Origin: Halobacteriovoraceae bacterium
GTDB taxonomy: Bacteria; Bdellovibrionota; Bacteriovoracia; Bacteriovoracales; Bacteriovoracaceae
Reading direction: 5' to 3'
NCBI GenBank assembly: GCA_002713145.1
Contig: PAVS01000024.1
Span: forward strand, 62,001 to 126,000
DNA: 64,000 nt
Of the stretch, positions 42,640 to 51,473 are shown in pieces; position 1 is the first letter of the stretch, and each line of letters begins with the position of its first letter. Position numbers and translations under genes: made by a program. The notes below the pieces were generated by a model, which was not told the origin of the DNA, searched no databases, and saw nothing but the letters and a program-made list of their open reading frames with translations.

Positions 42640-44217
42640 TTATCTCTCAATATATTTTAGGTTAGGTTGTAAAACATGCCAAAGAGTTTCAAGCTCGCTC
42701 ATATCCTTTCCGATGCTCACTTCTTCAAAAACTTTCTTAAGCAGCAAATCACTCGATCCTAAATGAAGCCGGTCAACATGACCTTCTTGCATATCGAGAT
42801 AAAGACTTAAAATCCCATTGGCACTCTCAATATAAGAAAAATGAGTCAGTGATGTTTGTTCTGAAAAAATCGTTTTGAGTTTTGCTTTAAACGCATCTTC
42901 ATTCCCTTCATGCTGAGTTGTTTGAATTTGAGTAAAGTCTAGATATTCATCATTCATACAACTCCCGGTGGGTAAGTTATCTAACACTTGCAAAATAATA
43001 TTAATCGACTCTTTTATCTCTACTATTTTTATACAAACTAAATCAAAAGCAGTTCCATTCGTTGCGACAGGAACTTCAAATCGAACATCTTTATAAAAAT
43101 AAAAAGGAGCTGACTTTCTAAAGTCGATATTAATCCCACTGGCCCTCACCATAGGTCCCGTTAAACAATAAAGAGCTGCATTTTGTTTATCAAAGAGTGA
43201 AATATTTAATGATTCTCGCCAATGCCTATGTTCAGTAAAGAATTTTTCAAACTGTTCAATTTCTTTTTCCAAAATCAACAAATCATCTATCGTTCGAGAG
43301 AGCCAAGCCTGATTGACATCCTTGATGACACCGCCAATACGAATGATATTCTTAAGGGCTTCATTACCACACAGGCTAATAAATAATGCCTGAAGTCTTT
43401 TCATCCATAATAATGAGTGATGATAGAAACTATCATTTTGATAATAAAAATTTAAGTTTCTCAAATACATGAGGTGAGAGAATATTCTTGAGAACTCAAG
43501 GCAGACCATTCTCAACGCTTGCGCCCTCTCAGGAATGATCATCTTTTTGCTCTTTTCAATATTGTGTGAGAGCAGAAAGCTCCAATCCAGTGATTGTGTC
43601 GAGAACACGTTCTCTAGCAGTTGATAAGTCTCAAAAAGGTTTAAGTTTTCACTTATTTTCTCCAAACCTATATGACCGTAGCCTAAGTTCACTTCACACT
43701 GAGAAATTAAATTATTTTCTTCAGCTGTCTTTATTTCAATCTGATATTCATTTAAAAAAAGATTTTTTTGAAATGAATATTCGTCAAACGGCTCTTTTTT
43801 AACCTCAGGCTTTCTCAACTCGTCTTTGAGTAAAGGATATATTTTATTTTCAGCTCCAAAAATTTCATTTCGATAAGTTTTATCAAATTGCACTCCAAAA
43901 AACTCATTGAGTTCTTGCTCATAAAGAGAGCTATTAAAAAATATATGACTAATGCTTTTTACCGTGTCTTTTTTGGCCTCTGAAACAGTCACAGTAATCA
44001 ATTCATCATTCTCTACATCACTAAAATGATAGTGAAGCTCAACTCCCTTGTTTTGTAATGACTGATCAACACCTACGATATCAAGCAACCAAACACCATC
44101 AATATGATCCTTTAAAAACTGAGAAACACTATCGATATGACCACTTTCAGTTGCTATTTTCAAGAGTCCTGTCTTACTCAAGTTCTTGGCATGAGGAATT
44201 TGGCTCAAGTCTATCAC
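42640..44217 (-). CDS. Divergent NuoCD-like fusion protein
   Basis: A 525-residue protein. Residues 1-150 match NuoC (SHIFFNSSLYEQELNEFFGVQF is the NuoC signature). About 165-525 match NuoD/hydrogenase large subunit: GYGHIGLEKISENL, IPERAQALRMVCLEFSRIFSHLMYL, LTGPMVRASGINIDFRKSAPF, VPVATNGTAFD. No CxxC nickel ligands are present at either end, so it is not a [NiFe] hydrogenase. The HHPSTHG loop that carries the quinone-site histidine appears missing before GYGHIG. GTG start overlapping the NuoB-like stop. No NADH-module or membrane-arm genes are nearby. Confidence 0.8.
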   Translation of the reverse strand: MIDLSQIPHAKNLSKTGLLKIATESGHIDSVSQFLKDHIDGVWLLDIVGVDQSLQNKGVELHYHFSDVENDELITVTVSEAKKDTVKSISHIFFNSSLYEQELNEFFGVQFDKTYRNEIFGAENKIYPLLKDELRKPEVKKEPFDEYSFQKNLFLNEYQIEIKTAEENNLISQCEVNLGYGHIGLEKISENLNLFETYQLLENVFSTQSLDWSFLLSHNIEKSKKMIIPERAQALRMVCLEFSRIFSHLMYLRNLNFYYQNDSFYHHSLLWMKRLQALFISLCGNEALKNIIRIGGVIKDVNQAWLSRTIDDLLILEKEIEQFEKFFTEHRHWRESLNISLFDKQNAALYCLTGPMVRASGINIDFRKSAPFYFYKDVRFEVPVATNGTAFDLVCIKIVEIKESINIILQVLDNLPTGSCMNDEYLDFTQIQTTQHEGNEDAFKAKLKTIFSEQTSLTHFSYIESANGILSLYLDMQEGHVDRLHLGSSDLLLKKVFEEVSIGKDMSELETLWHVLQPNLKYIER

Positions 44218-44654
44218 TTTATGACCTCTTCATCTCTCATGCATTTTCTAATGTGCTGAATGATCTCTGTGGTGTTGAGAGGATATTTAGTTATTGTAAG
44301 ATCAATCGGTAAATGTTCCGAGAGTTCTTCACATACGAAATAAGACTTTTCCTGAAGCTTCTGACTTAGGCCACCTGAGATATGAATCAATTTGGTTTCT
44401 TTTGACTTCATAAGAGCATGAATACCTTTGATTCTTTCCACTAAGTTTAAGTTGGGATGTCCTACAATAATAAGCAGCTCTGATTTTTCAACCTGCACTT
44501 GATTTAAGTTATGTATATTTTCAATTTGTTCTGTAAAAAAATAATTATTCTGTAGAAATTCTTGAGCATCAGCTCCAATAACGATGGCATTAAAGTCGTA
44601 TATCTTTAGTGTATCTTCAAGCTTCTCTCTTAATTTTCTGATTGAACTTTTCAT
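44214..44654 (-). CDS. NuoB-like protein without the N2 cluster cysteines
   Basis: A 146-residue protein. The order of segments follows NuoB: FNAIVIGADAQEFL (where NuoB has CC), SELLIIVGHPN, a KLIHISGG strand (NuoB has C-x-C before SGG) and LPIDLTITKYPLNTTEIIQHI (NuoB: PVDxxxPGCPPxPEA). All four cysteine positions are replaced; the single Cys (YFVCEE) is elsewhere. So the fold is probably kept without the N2 [4Fe-4S] cluster. First gene of the NuoB/CD/I-like operon; ten bases downstream of a lipoprotein gene on the same strand. Family identity is inferred from motif order and context. Confidence 0.65.
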   Translation of the reverse strand: MKSSIRKLREKLEDTLKIYDFNAIVIGADAQEFLQNNYFFTEQIENIHNLNQVQVEKSELLIIVGHPNLNLVERIKGIHALMKSKETKLIHISGGLSQKLQEKSYFVCEELSEHLPIDLTITKYPLNTTEIIQHIRKCMRDEEVIK

Positions 44655-44664
44655 AACATAACTT

Positions 44665-46155
44665 TTAGTTAAGCTTACCTGAACTCATTTGACTGAGATC
44701 TCTTTTTTTCCATTTGATGTCCTTAGGAAATACAGGAGCTTTAAGATAATATTCACTTCCTTTTGAACACTGGTACTTTTGCAAAGGGATTGGGACAATG
44801 GAATAAAGCTTTTTATGGGTCCCATAAACACCACGATCATAGTCAATAAACCGATAACTTTTTGCATGATTTCTCTTCAGGTTAGACATCAACAACAAAG
44901 AATTTGAAAAAGCTTGGTCCAACTCTCTTCCGTCACAGTAAATAAATTCATCTTTGAGCTTTTTCGCTCTTTGTCCACTTGCCAATAAAGGGTTCCTAAC
45001 CCAATTTCGGCTGGTACAACTATAGGTGTAACCTTCTTCATGAGCTTTTGTAAAAAAGTTGAGAAATGTAAAATACCAAAATCTCTCAGGATCATCATGA
45101 TGATTTCCATAGTAGATGTATTTAAAACATGTCTTTAACTCCCTTTCATACTTTTTAAAATTTCTGATAAATCTTCGAAAAAAATACCCATCCTTTGTTC
45201 TTCTTGCGAGTTTTTCTAACTTAGCTCTTTCAGCAAGGCTTTTCGCTTGGAGAATTCTTTTCTCAATCTCACTTAGTTCTCCTGTTTTTTCCCAAAATTC
45301 ATCATAAAGTTTATAGCAAGAATTTCTCATGGTGGTGAGCCTCTCAACAGTAAAGAATATTGAGTTATTTTTTAAGAAATCTAAGCTTGCTTGAGAATCA
45401 ATAGGAAAACCCATTTTGAATGCTGAGAAGTAATCCTTTCCAAGTTTGTTTTGACCTTGAGCATTTTCGACGAAAGCTCTCACTTTTGGCCAATCCACTT
45501 CTTTTTGAAGCTCAGAGATTTCATTAACATCTTCGAGTTGAGTATAACCCGTCTGTATACCAACTAAAACGAGCCTAGACTTCCAAGTTTTTGGGTCTAA
45601 GCAAGCACCTTTTTCACAAAATTGCTCGATGAACCCACCTACGACTCTGACATCAAAAAAATTATCCATAAAGTGTTCTTGAATATAATTCTTATCACCA
45701 AAAACCAGGATTTTTTGTGGTGTGCCTGCTTGATCGAGTATACGTGGAACAATCCCTATACTAAAAGGAGGTTTTTCAATATCCCCTTTATATCTCCCCC
45801 AAAAATCTTTTAACTCACAATACTGATGATTCATATAATGTTGTCCCGAAACCAAATCTATTTTGTACTGATAAGGACTACCTTCAGGAGTTTCAATCAC
45901 AACACTTACAGTTTTGTTCAGTTTAATATCTGGATTAACATCATAAAAGAAATGACTTGGAACCTCGACATCATCAGACTGTAAACTAAATGCTTTAGGT
46001 TTTTGAAACCAATTATTGGGAACATTGGTGACAAGCTCACTGGCAAATTCTTTATCAAGTGAAGAGCTTCCAGGAAGAATTGAATTTGATTGGGAACAAT
46101 TCCAAAAAGAAAGCATAACGAGAATGAGTAAAAAACTTAACTTTTTAGTGTTCAT
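44665..46155 (-). CDS. Large hypothetical lipoprotein
   Basis: A 496-residue protein. Signal with lipobox-like SFWNC at about residue 20, then a beta-rich N-terminal half and a helical middle (ILQAKSLAERAKLEKLARR). It has many aromatic and basic residues and nine or more cysteines in the mature part. I do not recognise the family. It is ten bases upstream of the NuoB-like gene and may be transcribed with it, though no redox motif is seen. A tRNA-Leu on the opposite strand follows upstream. Confidence 0.72.
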   Translation of the reverse strand: MNTKKLSFLLILVMLSFWNCSQSNSILPGSSSLDKEFASELVTNVPNNWFQKPKAFSLQSDDVEVPSHFFYDVNPDIKLNKTVSVVIETPEGSPYQYKIDLVSGQHYMNHQYCELKDFWGRYKGDIEKPPFSIGIVPRILDQAGTPQKILVFGDKNYIQEHFMDNFFDVRVVGGFIEQFCEKGACLDPKTWKSRLVLVGIQTGYTQLEDVNEISELQKEVDWPKVRAFVENAQGQNKLGKDYFSAFKMGFPIDSQASLDFLKNNSIFFTVERLTTMRNSCYKLYDEFWEKTGELSEIEKRILQAKSLAERAKLEKLARRTKDGYFFRRFIRNFKKYERELKTCFKYIYYGNHHDDPERFWYFTFLNFFTKAHEEGYTYSCTSRNWVRNPLLASGQRAKKLKDEFIYCDGRELDQAFSNSLLLMSNLKRNHAKSYRFIDYDRGVYGTHKKLYSIVPIPLQKYQCSKGSEYYLKAPVFPKDIKWKKRDLSQMSSGKLN

Positions 46156-46205
46156 TTTATATTGACTATCCTTTTCAATTTTTAGACACTAGCAATTCAA
46201 CAAAT

Positions 46206-46293
46206 GCACGGGTGGTGGAATTGGTAGACACAAGGGATTTAAAATCCCTCGGCTAATTTAGCTGTGCGGGTTCAAGTCCCGCCTCGTGCACCA
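46206..46293 (+). tRNA. tRNA-Leu (UAA anticodon)
   Basis: Acceptor stem GCACGGG pairs with CTCGTGC (one G-U). There is a D-arm with GGTAGAC, an anticodon stem AGGGA/TCCCT with loop TTTAAAA giving anticodon TAA, a long variable arm (class II) and T-arm GCGGGTTCAAGTCCCGC. Discriminator A and CCA are encoded at 46290-46293. Confidence 0.97.
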
Positions 46294-46456
46294 TACTTCT
46301 CAGCTTAAATTCCTTTTCAATATTTTGTCGTAATTTTTCTCAATCGACAATCAAAACATCAGAAATTCAAAGACTTTACTATGCGCATTATGAGAATTAG
46401 CATTTACAATAGTCACTAGAAACTATATTTTTAAACTAAACTTTAAGGAAACCCAC

Positions 46457-47236
46457 TTGGAAAAAATAACGGCTATTATACCTTGCTTTAACGAAGAGCA
46501 TAACATTCGGGGAGCAATTGAATCTTGTCTTTTTGCAGATGAAGTCATTGTGGTGGATTCATTCAGCACAGATAAAACAGTTGAGATCATAAAAGAATTT
46601 CCTCAAGTTAAATTTGTCCAACACGAATATGAACATTCTGCAGCACAAAAAAACTGGATCATCCCTCAAGCCAAACACGACTGGATTTTTTTATTGGACG
46701 CAGATGAAAGAACGAATAAAGATTTAATTGAAGAAATCCGACAGACAGTGAAGAGTGAACCGAAAGAAGTCGCCTTTTGGATTGGAAGAGATAATTATTT
46801 TATGGATCAAAAGCTCAATCATATTTGGGCCGGTGATGCTGTCATTAGATTATTTCGAAAATCTCAATGCAAATACCAAAACAAACATGTTCATGCTGAA
46901 ATCGAAACCAACGGGCCCATAGGGAGATTAAAGAATTCTCTTGCTCATGATACTTATCAAGGAAAAGGCTTAGAGGCTCATCTTCTCAAAGGCATGCGCT
47001 ATACAACTTGGGCCGCACTAGACCGCGTAAATAAGATTCAAAAAGTGACACTTTATCATTTGTTGATTAAGCCTTTTTTTGCTTTCTTAAAACGTTATCT
47101 TCTGCAAAAGGGCTTTCTCGATGGTAAAGCAGGTTTTATCATCTCTTGCATGGGTGCTTGGAATGTCTTTATTAGAAATGTCAAAGTCTGGCGAATGCAT
47201 CAAGGCGAGAAATTCTCGACAAAACTAAAATCCTAA
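46457..47236 (+). CDS. Glycosyltransferase family 2, LPS core (WaaE/KdtX-like)
   Basis: A 259-residue protein. GT-A fold with IIPCFNEEHNIRGAIESCLFADEVIVVDSFSTDKT at the start and the metal site LLDADER. The remainder (AALDRVNKIQK, KPFFAFLKRYLLQKGFLDGKAGF) is typical of the WaaE/LgtF-type inner-core transferases. TTG start with AAGGA seven bases upstream. It heads a three-gene overlapping operon with GT4 and GT9 enzymes, so LPS core assembly on the cytoplasmic side of the inner membrane is likely. Confidence 0.93.
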   Translation: MEKITAIIPCFNEEHNIRGAIESCLFADEVIVVDSFSTDKTVEIIKEFPQVKFVQHEYEHSAAQKNWIIPQAKHDWIFLLDADERTNKDLIEEIRQTVKSEPKEVAFWIGRDNYFMDQKLNHIWAGDAVIRLFRKSQCKYQNKHVHAEIETNGPIGRLKNSLAHDTYQGKGLEAHLLKGMRYTTWAALDRVNKIQKVTLYHLLIKPFFAFLKRYLLQKGFLDGKAGFIISCMGAWNVFIRNVKVWRMHQGEKFSTKLKS

Positions 47237-48294
47237 TGACAAAAAAGATTGTATTCTTTAACACAAATGTTGAGTGGGGAGGCGGCGAAAAATGGCACTT
47301 CACCATGGCCAATCTACTCAAAGACCTTGGAATTCAAGTTCATTTTATCACAGCTGTTAATTCAGTACTCTTGCAAAGGGCTAAAGATAATGAACTTCAC
47401 GTTCATCCTATTAAATCGAGCAATCTTAGTTTTCTTCATCCATCAACCAGAAAACAAATCAAAAGGATCTTAAGCACTCTCAATCCCGATGCTGTCATAT
47501 TTAATTCTCCTAGGGACTTAAAGCTTGGAGCAGTGATCGCTAAAAAAGCGGGCGTTAAAAAAGTTATTTATCGCAGAGGGATGCCTCATCCTATTAAGAA
47601 TACATTTCTTAATCGTTATATTTATCAACATATTGATATTATCATTGCAAATTCTGAAGAAATAAAAAAACAAGTGATCAAAAATATCCCAAGTCTAAGT
47701 TCGAAGGTTCATATCATTTATAACGGAGTTGAGCCCCATGAAAAAAGAATGAGCGAGATCCAGACTCCCGTGAGGCTTGGTAATCTTGCTCGTTTAGTCG
47801 ACCAAAAAGGCCATGATATGCTGATAAAGGTCGCTAAAGGATTAAAAGAAAATAAGTTTGATTTTAAGCTCATCATCGCGGGGACTGGCCCAAATAAGGA
47901 GCTTATCCAGAACTGGATAGATGAAAATAAACTGGGTCAACATGTAGAGTTAGTAGGTCATCAAAAGGCCGAAGAATTTTTTCCTCAAATTGATATGTTT
48001 ATCTTCACTTCACTTTTCGAAGGTTCCGCAAATGCTTTGGTTGAGTCATTACAGTATCAAATTCCTGCTATCACTTTTGATATTAGCTCGATGAGCGAAG
48101 TGGTAGAGAACAATACTGTGGGTAAGCTGATCCCTCCCTTTGACTGTGAAGCCATGGCCAGGGAAATTATGGCACTCGCTTCAGATTCTAAACGATACCA
48201 GCAGTATCAAAACAATTGCTATTATAAGGTTTTAATGAAATTCGATATTAAAGAGAAGTCGATGCAACTTTTGGGTCTTATCTATGACAACTAA
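47236..48294 (+). CDS. Glycosyltransferase family 4/1
   Basis: A 352-residue GT-B fold enzyme. N-terminal VEWGGGEKWHFTMANLL (Gly-rich acceptor loop) and C-terminal nucleotide-sugar site LGNLARLVDQKGHDMLI, IAGTGPNKELI and FTSLFEGSANALVESL (EX7E motif). It shares one base with the upstream stop (TAATG) and overlaps the GT9 gene by 11 bases. The donor sugar cannot be told from sequence; context points to LPS core. Confidence 0.95.
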   Translation: MTKKIVFFNTNVEWGGGEKWHFTMANLLKDLGIQVHFITAVNSVLLQRAKDNELHVHPIKSSNLSFLHPSTRKQIKRILSTLNPDAVIFNSPRDLKLGAVIAKKAGVKKVIYRRGMPHPIKNTFLNRYIYQHIDIIIANSEEIKKQVIKNIPSLSSKVHIIYNGVEPHEKRMSEIQTPVRLGNLARLVDQKGHDMLIKVAKGLKENKFDFKLIIAGTGPNKELIQNWIDENKLGQHVELVGHQKAEEFFPQIDMFIFTSLFEGSANALVESLQYQIPAITFDISSMSEVVENNTVGKLIPPFDCEAMAREIMALASDSKRYQQYQNNCYYKVLMKFDIKEKSMQLLGLIYDN

Positions 48295-49282
48295 AATACT
48301 CATCATCCAAACCGCTTTTATCGGTGATGTCATCTTGGCCACAAGTCTTATTGAAACAGTAAAAGAGCATTTTCCTCACAGTCGTATTGATTTTCTTCTG
48401 AGAAAAGGTAATGAATCTCTGCTCGCTAATTCTCCCCAGATTAACAAGGTACATATTTGGGACAAAAAAAGAAAACTGGGATCTCTTATAGAAAATATCA
48501 AAAATATTCGTCAGGAAAAATATGACTATGTGATCAATATCCAACGTTTTTTTAATTCAGGCTTAATGACAGCATTAAGTGGTGGAAAAAAAACAATAGG
48601 CTTTGATAAGAATCCACTTAGCTTTTTGTTTCATCATAAGGTGACTCACCTCATTCCTGATCAGCAAGAGGGGAAGCCTCTCCATGAGGTGGAACGCAAT
48701 CAAAAACTGCTCAAAGCTATTCTCCCGGATCTCAAAATCTCTCCCCAAAGACCGAAACTCTATTTTTCAGAGGTGGAAGAAAATAAAATAAAGACTCTTC
48801 ACCTTCCCCAAGACTATCTCGTTATGGCCCCAGCCAGCGTCTGGTATACAAAACAGTTTCATAAAGATAAATGGCAAGAGTTAATCGCTCAAGTGAGTCA
48901 AATGTATAAAGTCTATCTTATTGGAGCACCATCGGATAATGAGTTAGTGTCCAGCTTAATGCAAGAAAATTGTGAAAACCTTTGCGGCAAATTAAGCTTA
49001 CTTGAATCGGCCATGCTCATGAAAAACGCAAAACGGGTTTTTGTGAATGACTCAGCCCCTCTTCATCTCGCAAGTGCGGTCAATGCGCCAACCACAGCGA
49101 TCTATTGTTCAACGATTCCCGAATTTGGATACTTCCCGCTCGCCGAGCAAAGTATTATTATTCAAAGAGACCCAAGACTAGAGTGCATGCCTTGTGGCCT
49201 TCATGGTAAAGCGGCTTGTCCTCTGGGGCATTTTAAGTGTAGCTTTGATATTGAAATTGATCGCTTAATCGCAACTATTTAG
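48284..49282 (+). CDS. Glycosyltransferase family 9, heptosyltransferase-like
   Basis: A 332-residue GT-B enzyme of the WaaF/WaaC family: ILIIQTAFIGDVILATSLIE at the start (acceptor loop with the catalytic Asp), VINIQRFFNSGLMTAL, FVNDSAPLHLASAVNAPTTAIY at the donor site, and CxxCGLHGKAACPLGHFKC at the end, typical of heptosyltransferase II. It uses ADP-heptose, the product of hldD at 31392-32396. Last gene of the LPS operon; its stop overlaps the convergent MotB-like gene by eight bases. Confidence 0.94.
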   Translation: MTTKILIIQTAFIGDVILATSLIETVKEHFPHSRIDFLLRKGNESLLANSPQINKVHIWDKKRKLGSLIENIKNIRQEKYDYVINIQRFFNSGLMTALSGGKKTIGFDKNPLSFLFHHKVTHLIPDQQEGKPLHEVERNQKLLKAILPDLKISPQRPKLYFSEVEENKIKTLHLPQDYLVMAPASVWYTKQFHKDKWQELIAQVSQMYKVYLIGAPSDNELVSSLMQENCENLCGKLSLLESAMLMKNAKRVFVNDSAPLHLASAVNAPTTAIYCSTIPEFGYFPLAEQSIIIQRDPRLECMPCGLHGKAACPLGHFKCSFDIEIDRLIATI

Positions 49283-50174
49283 CCAAAATCTCTACTTCGA
49301 CTCTTCGGTTGAGCTGTGCTTCTTCAGAATATTGATCATTGGTTAAATGAAGATAACGTCTTCCCCCATAGCCAATGCATTTCAATCTATCCTCGGCCAC
49401 CCCTAACTCGACTAGTTTCTGACATACAACACGGGCTCTACGTCCTGAGAGATTTGAGTCATCATAAACGCTTCCCTTCTCAAGTTCTTCTTTACTTAAA
49501 AAAATATGTCCGGAAACTTCGACTTTAATTTTTTTATTCTCAAGCAGAACTCTCGCGAGCTCTTGAATTTCACGACTCGCATAAGGCTCAATAGCCTTTT
49601 CAGTCCCTGCATAAAACTGAACATTATTAAGTTGAATCTTTGTCCCAACTTCAAACTTACTTGGATCTAAGTGGCTCTCAGATTTCTCACCTGATGATTT
49701 ATAGATCTCTTTTAGGCTTTCAATGGTTTGATCAAGCTCTTTAATCTTAGCCGTTTTCTCTGTATCCGTATCCAGAAGATTTTTAATCTGCATTTTTTGT
49801 TTGGTGATAATTTCATTGAGCTCGTTTTTAACTTGATTAAGCGCCACGCTTTCTTCAAAACTCAATTGTTCAACGTCTTTATGTTTGCCCTCAGTCTTAG
49901 TCGTTGATTGTGAAAGCCTTTGCTGTAAGCCTTGATTTTTGAGCATTAAGTTTGCCAGGGCTTCTTCTTTTGCTTTAAGTTTTTGTTCTAAATCTTCAAT
50001 AAGACTTTCATTGGCTTCATTTACTTTCTCTGGTTGACCAATTCTCTGATTTTCTTTTTTCTGATTTACCAAAGCGATAATCGCAACAATAAGAAAAACC
50101 CCTAAACCAGAGGCAAATAAATCGACGACGGAAGCCGAAAAAATATTAACTTCTCTATTTTTTTTAACTCGCAT
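49275..50174 (-). CDS. MotB/OmpA-like peptidoglycan-binding stator protein with coiled coil
   Basis: A 299-residue protein. One membrane helix (about 11-39) contains a conserved-type Asp at its start (SVVDLFASGLGVFLIV), as in the proton-binding Asp of MotB/ExbD. A coiled coil follows (about 50-160). The C-terminal OmpA domain (about 175-299) shows NNVQFYAGTEKAIE, LSGRRARVVCQKLVELGV, KCIGYGGRRYL and LNRRVEVEIL, including the Asp and Arg that bind diaminopimelate. It is paired with a MotA-like gene with a one-base overlap and an FHA gene, not with flagellar genes. Confidence 0.87.
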   Translation of the reverse strand: MRVKKNREVNIFSASVVDLFASGLGVFLIVAIIALVNQKKENQRIGQPEKVNEANESLIEDLEQKLKAKEEALANLMLKNQGLQQRLSQSTTKTEGKHKDVEQLSFEESVALNQVKNELNEIITKQKMQIKNLLDTDTEKTAKIKELDQTIESLKEIYKSSGEKSESHLDPSKFEVGTKIQLNNVQFYAGTEKAIEPYASREIQELARVLLENKKIKVEVSGHIFLSKEELEKGSVYDDSNLSGRRARVVCQKLVELGVAEDRLKCIGYGGRRYLHLTNDQYSEEAQLNRRVEVEILAK

Positions 50175-50962
50175 TATTTATGCTCAATAAGTTTGTTGAT
50201 GAGATTATCTAAAATATATTTTCCAAAGCCATTGATAATATCTTCTTCTTTGGCTTCATAATGTTGAGCAAAGTATTGTAGTATCACCGAAAGAATTAAA
50301 GCTAAAAGTGTCGTATTAAAAGCGACCCCTAAATTTGAAGCCATTTTGGTGAGCAATTCAGGATCATCAAGAGAGCCTTCACTCAATCGACTAACGGCAA
50401 GACCAATTCCATAAACTGTTCCCATAAAACCTAAGGAAGGGATGAGCCAAATAATATATTTGATTTTACTAAAGCCAAGTTCAACCTCGTGAAAAAAAAG
50501 CTCTAACTGCTTAGTCAGAAAATCTGTCGTCAAAGAAATAGAATTATTCGTTCTAAATTGCAGGCATATTTGCAAGATCATATAAGGCAGAATTCCTAAA
50601 TCCTCTCCTGCATCTTTTTTTGTTTTTTTTATAACTTCCGTCAGGTAGCCCGAATCAATAATGGTCTCAAAGTCTTCAGGAAGATAGGTATGGCCTTTAT
50701 ATTTTTGAATTTCTCTCAATCGTTTAACTCGATGGATGACAAGAAAGATACCAATCACAAATATAAACCACATCACATCTTGAAAGGTGAGAGAAAACTC
50801 GAGCTTTTCCTTACCTATAAGCAGATTTCTCCAAAACTTAGGAAAAAGAAGTGCGATGATATTGATCACCAAACAGGCGATGGCACTAAAGGAGAGAATT
50901 TTGATTAACTGTTGTTTATCCAGCTCAAGCTGCTTCTTCAAATATGGCCCCGCAACAGTCAC
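50174..50962 (-). CDS. MotA/TolQ/ExbB-like ion-channel protein
   Basis: A 262-residue protein. Two N-terminal membrane helices (about 22-42 and 62-80), a cytoplasmic loop, then the proton-channel pair with WLIPSLGFMGTVYGIGLAV and NLGVAFNTTLLALILSVILQYF, the diagnostic GxxGTVxG and AFxTTxxGL-like segments. It forms a pentameric channel with the MotB-like partner by analogy with known 5:2 motors. Start uncertain: GTG 50962 lacks a ribosome site; TTG 50941 has GGGG six bases upstream. The 5' part overlaps the FHA gene. It lacks the long tail of ZorA. Confidence 0.88.
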   Translation of the reverse strand: MTVAGPYLKKQLELDKQQLIKILSFSAIACLVINIIALLFPKFWRNLLIGKEKLEFSLTFQDVMWFIFVIGIFLVIHRVKRLREIQKYKGHTYLPEDFETIIDSGYLTEVIKKTKKDAGEDLGILPYMILQICLQFRTNNSISLTTDFLTKQLELFFHEVELGFSKIKYIIWLIPSLGFMGTVYGIGLAVSRLSEGSLDDPELLTKMASNLGVAFNTTLLALILSVILQYFAQHYEAKEEDIINGFGKYILDNLINKLIEHK

Positions 50963-51347
50963 AATAGATTTTCTTTTTTTCTAAAACACTTCCACAATCG
51001 ATACAACGCTTAAAACTCATATGCTTAACTCGTTGATAGATATCTTTTTTCTGTTTCGCTTTTTGATCTTGATAGCTAGCGATGATCTCACTGACTTCAA
51101 CCGCTTCGAGGTCACTTCCTAACCTGATCACAGTATTAAACTTTATTTTGGCACTTTTTATTCGCTTAAAGCTTCCTTCATGAAAAACAAATGTTCCCGC
51201 TCTAGAATCCAAGTCTTCTATGAGAACGGTATCATCAGTAAAATAAATTTTAGCATGGGCCCTATTGATCGAAGGATGAGTCATCCTCAAATCACATCCT
51301 ATATGGCTTCCCACTGTGAATTGTTGCATCTCTATTGTCGTAGACAT
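50925..51347 (-). CDS. FHA-domain protein with C-terminal zinc ribbon
   Basis: A 140-residue cytosolic protein. The FHA fold (about 1-85) shows VGSHIGCDLRMTHPSINRAHAKIYF and IEDLDSRAGTFV, with the Gly, Arg-equivalent, Ser and His of the phosphothreonine site (SINRAHA). The C-terminal 35 residues hold CIDCG and CDCCG, a zinc ribbon. It starts an operon with the MotA- and MotB-like genes behind promoter TTGTAG-N17-GATAAT, so it probably gives phosphorylation control to the motor. No Ser/Thr kinase gene is in the window. Confidence 0.87.
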   Translation of the reverse strand: MSTTIEMQQFTVGSHIGCDLRMTHPSINRAHAKIYFTDDTVLIEDLDSRAGTFVFHEGSFKRIKSAKIKFNTVIRLGSDLEAVEVSEIIASYQDQKAKQKKDIYQRVKHMSFKRCIDCGSVLEKKKIYCDCCGAIFEEAA

Positions 51348-51378
51348 GGTTTATTTCTCCTTAAATTTAGCTTAATTC

Positions 51379-51407
51379 ATTATCAGCTTGAAACGATGTC
51401 ACTACAA
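51379..51407 (-). promoter_or_regulatory. Promoter of the FHA/MotA-like/MotB-like operon
   Basis: On the minus strand TTGTAG (51402-51407), 17 bases, GATAAT (51379-51384). It lies 32 bases upstream of the FHA ATG, which has its own AAGGAG site. Confidence 0.5.
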
Positions 51408-51473
51408 GAAAAACAAGCTAACCCCCTTAAATTACATGACACCAGTTGAAACCTTTGGAGAAAAGTGACCATA

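Noticed and set aside
42640..44217. [NiFe] hydrogenase large subunit
   Set aside because: No N- or C-terminal CxxC nickel ligands; motifs agree better with NuoC plus NuoD.
49275..51347. Zorya anti-phage system
   Set aside because: The MotA-like protein lacks the long ZorA tail and no ZorC, ZorD or ZorE genes are adjacent.
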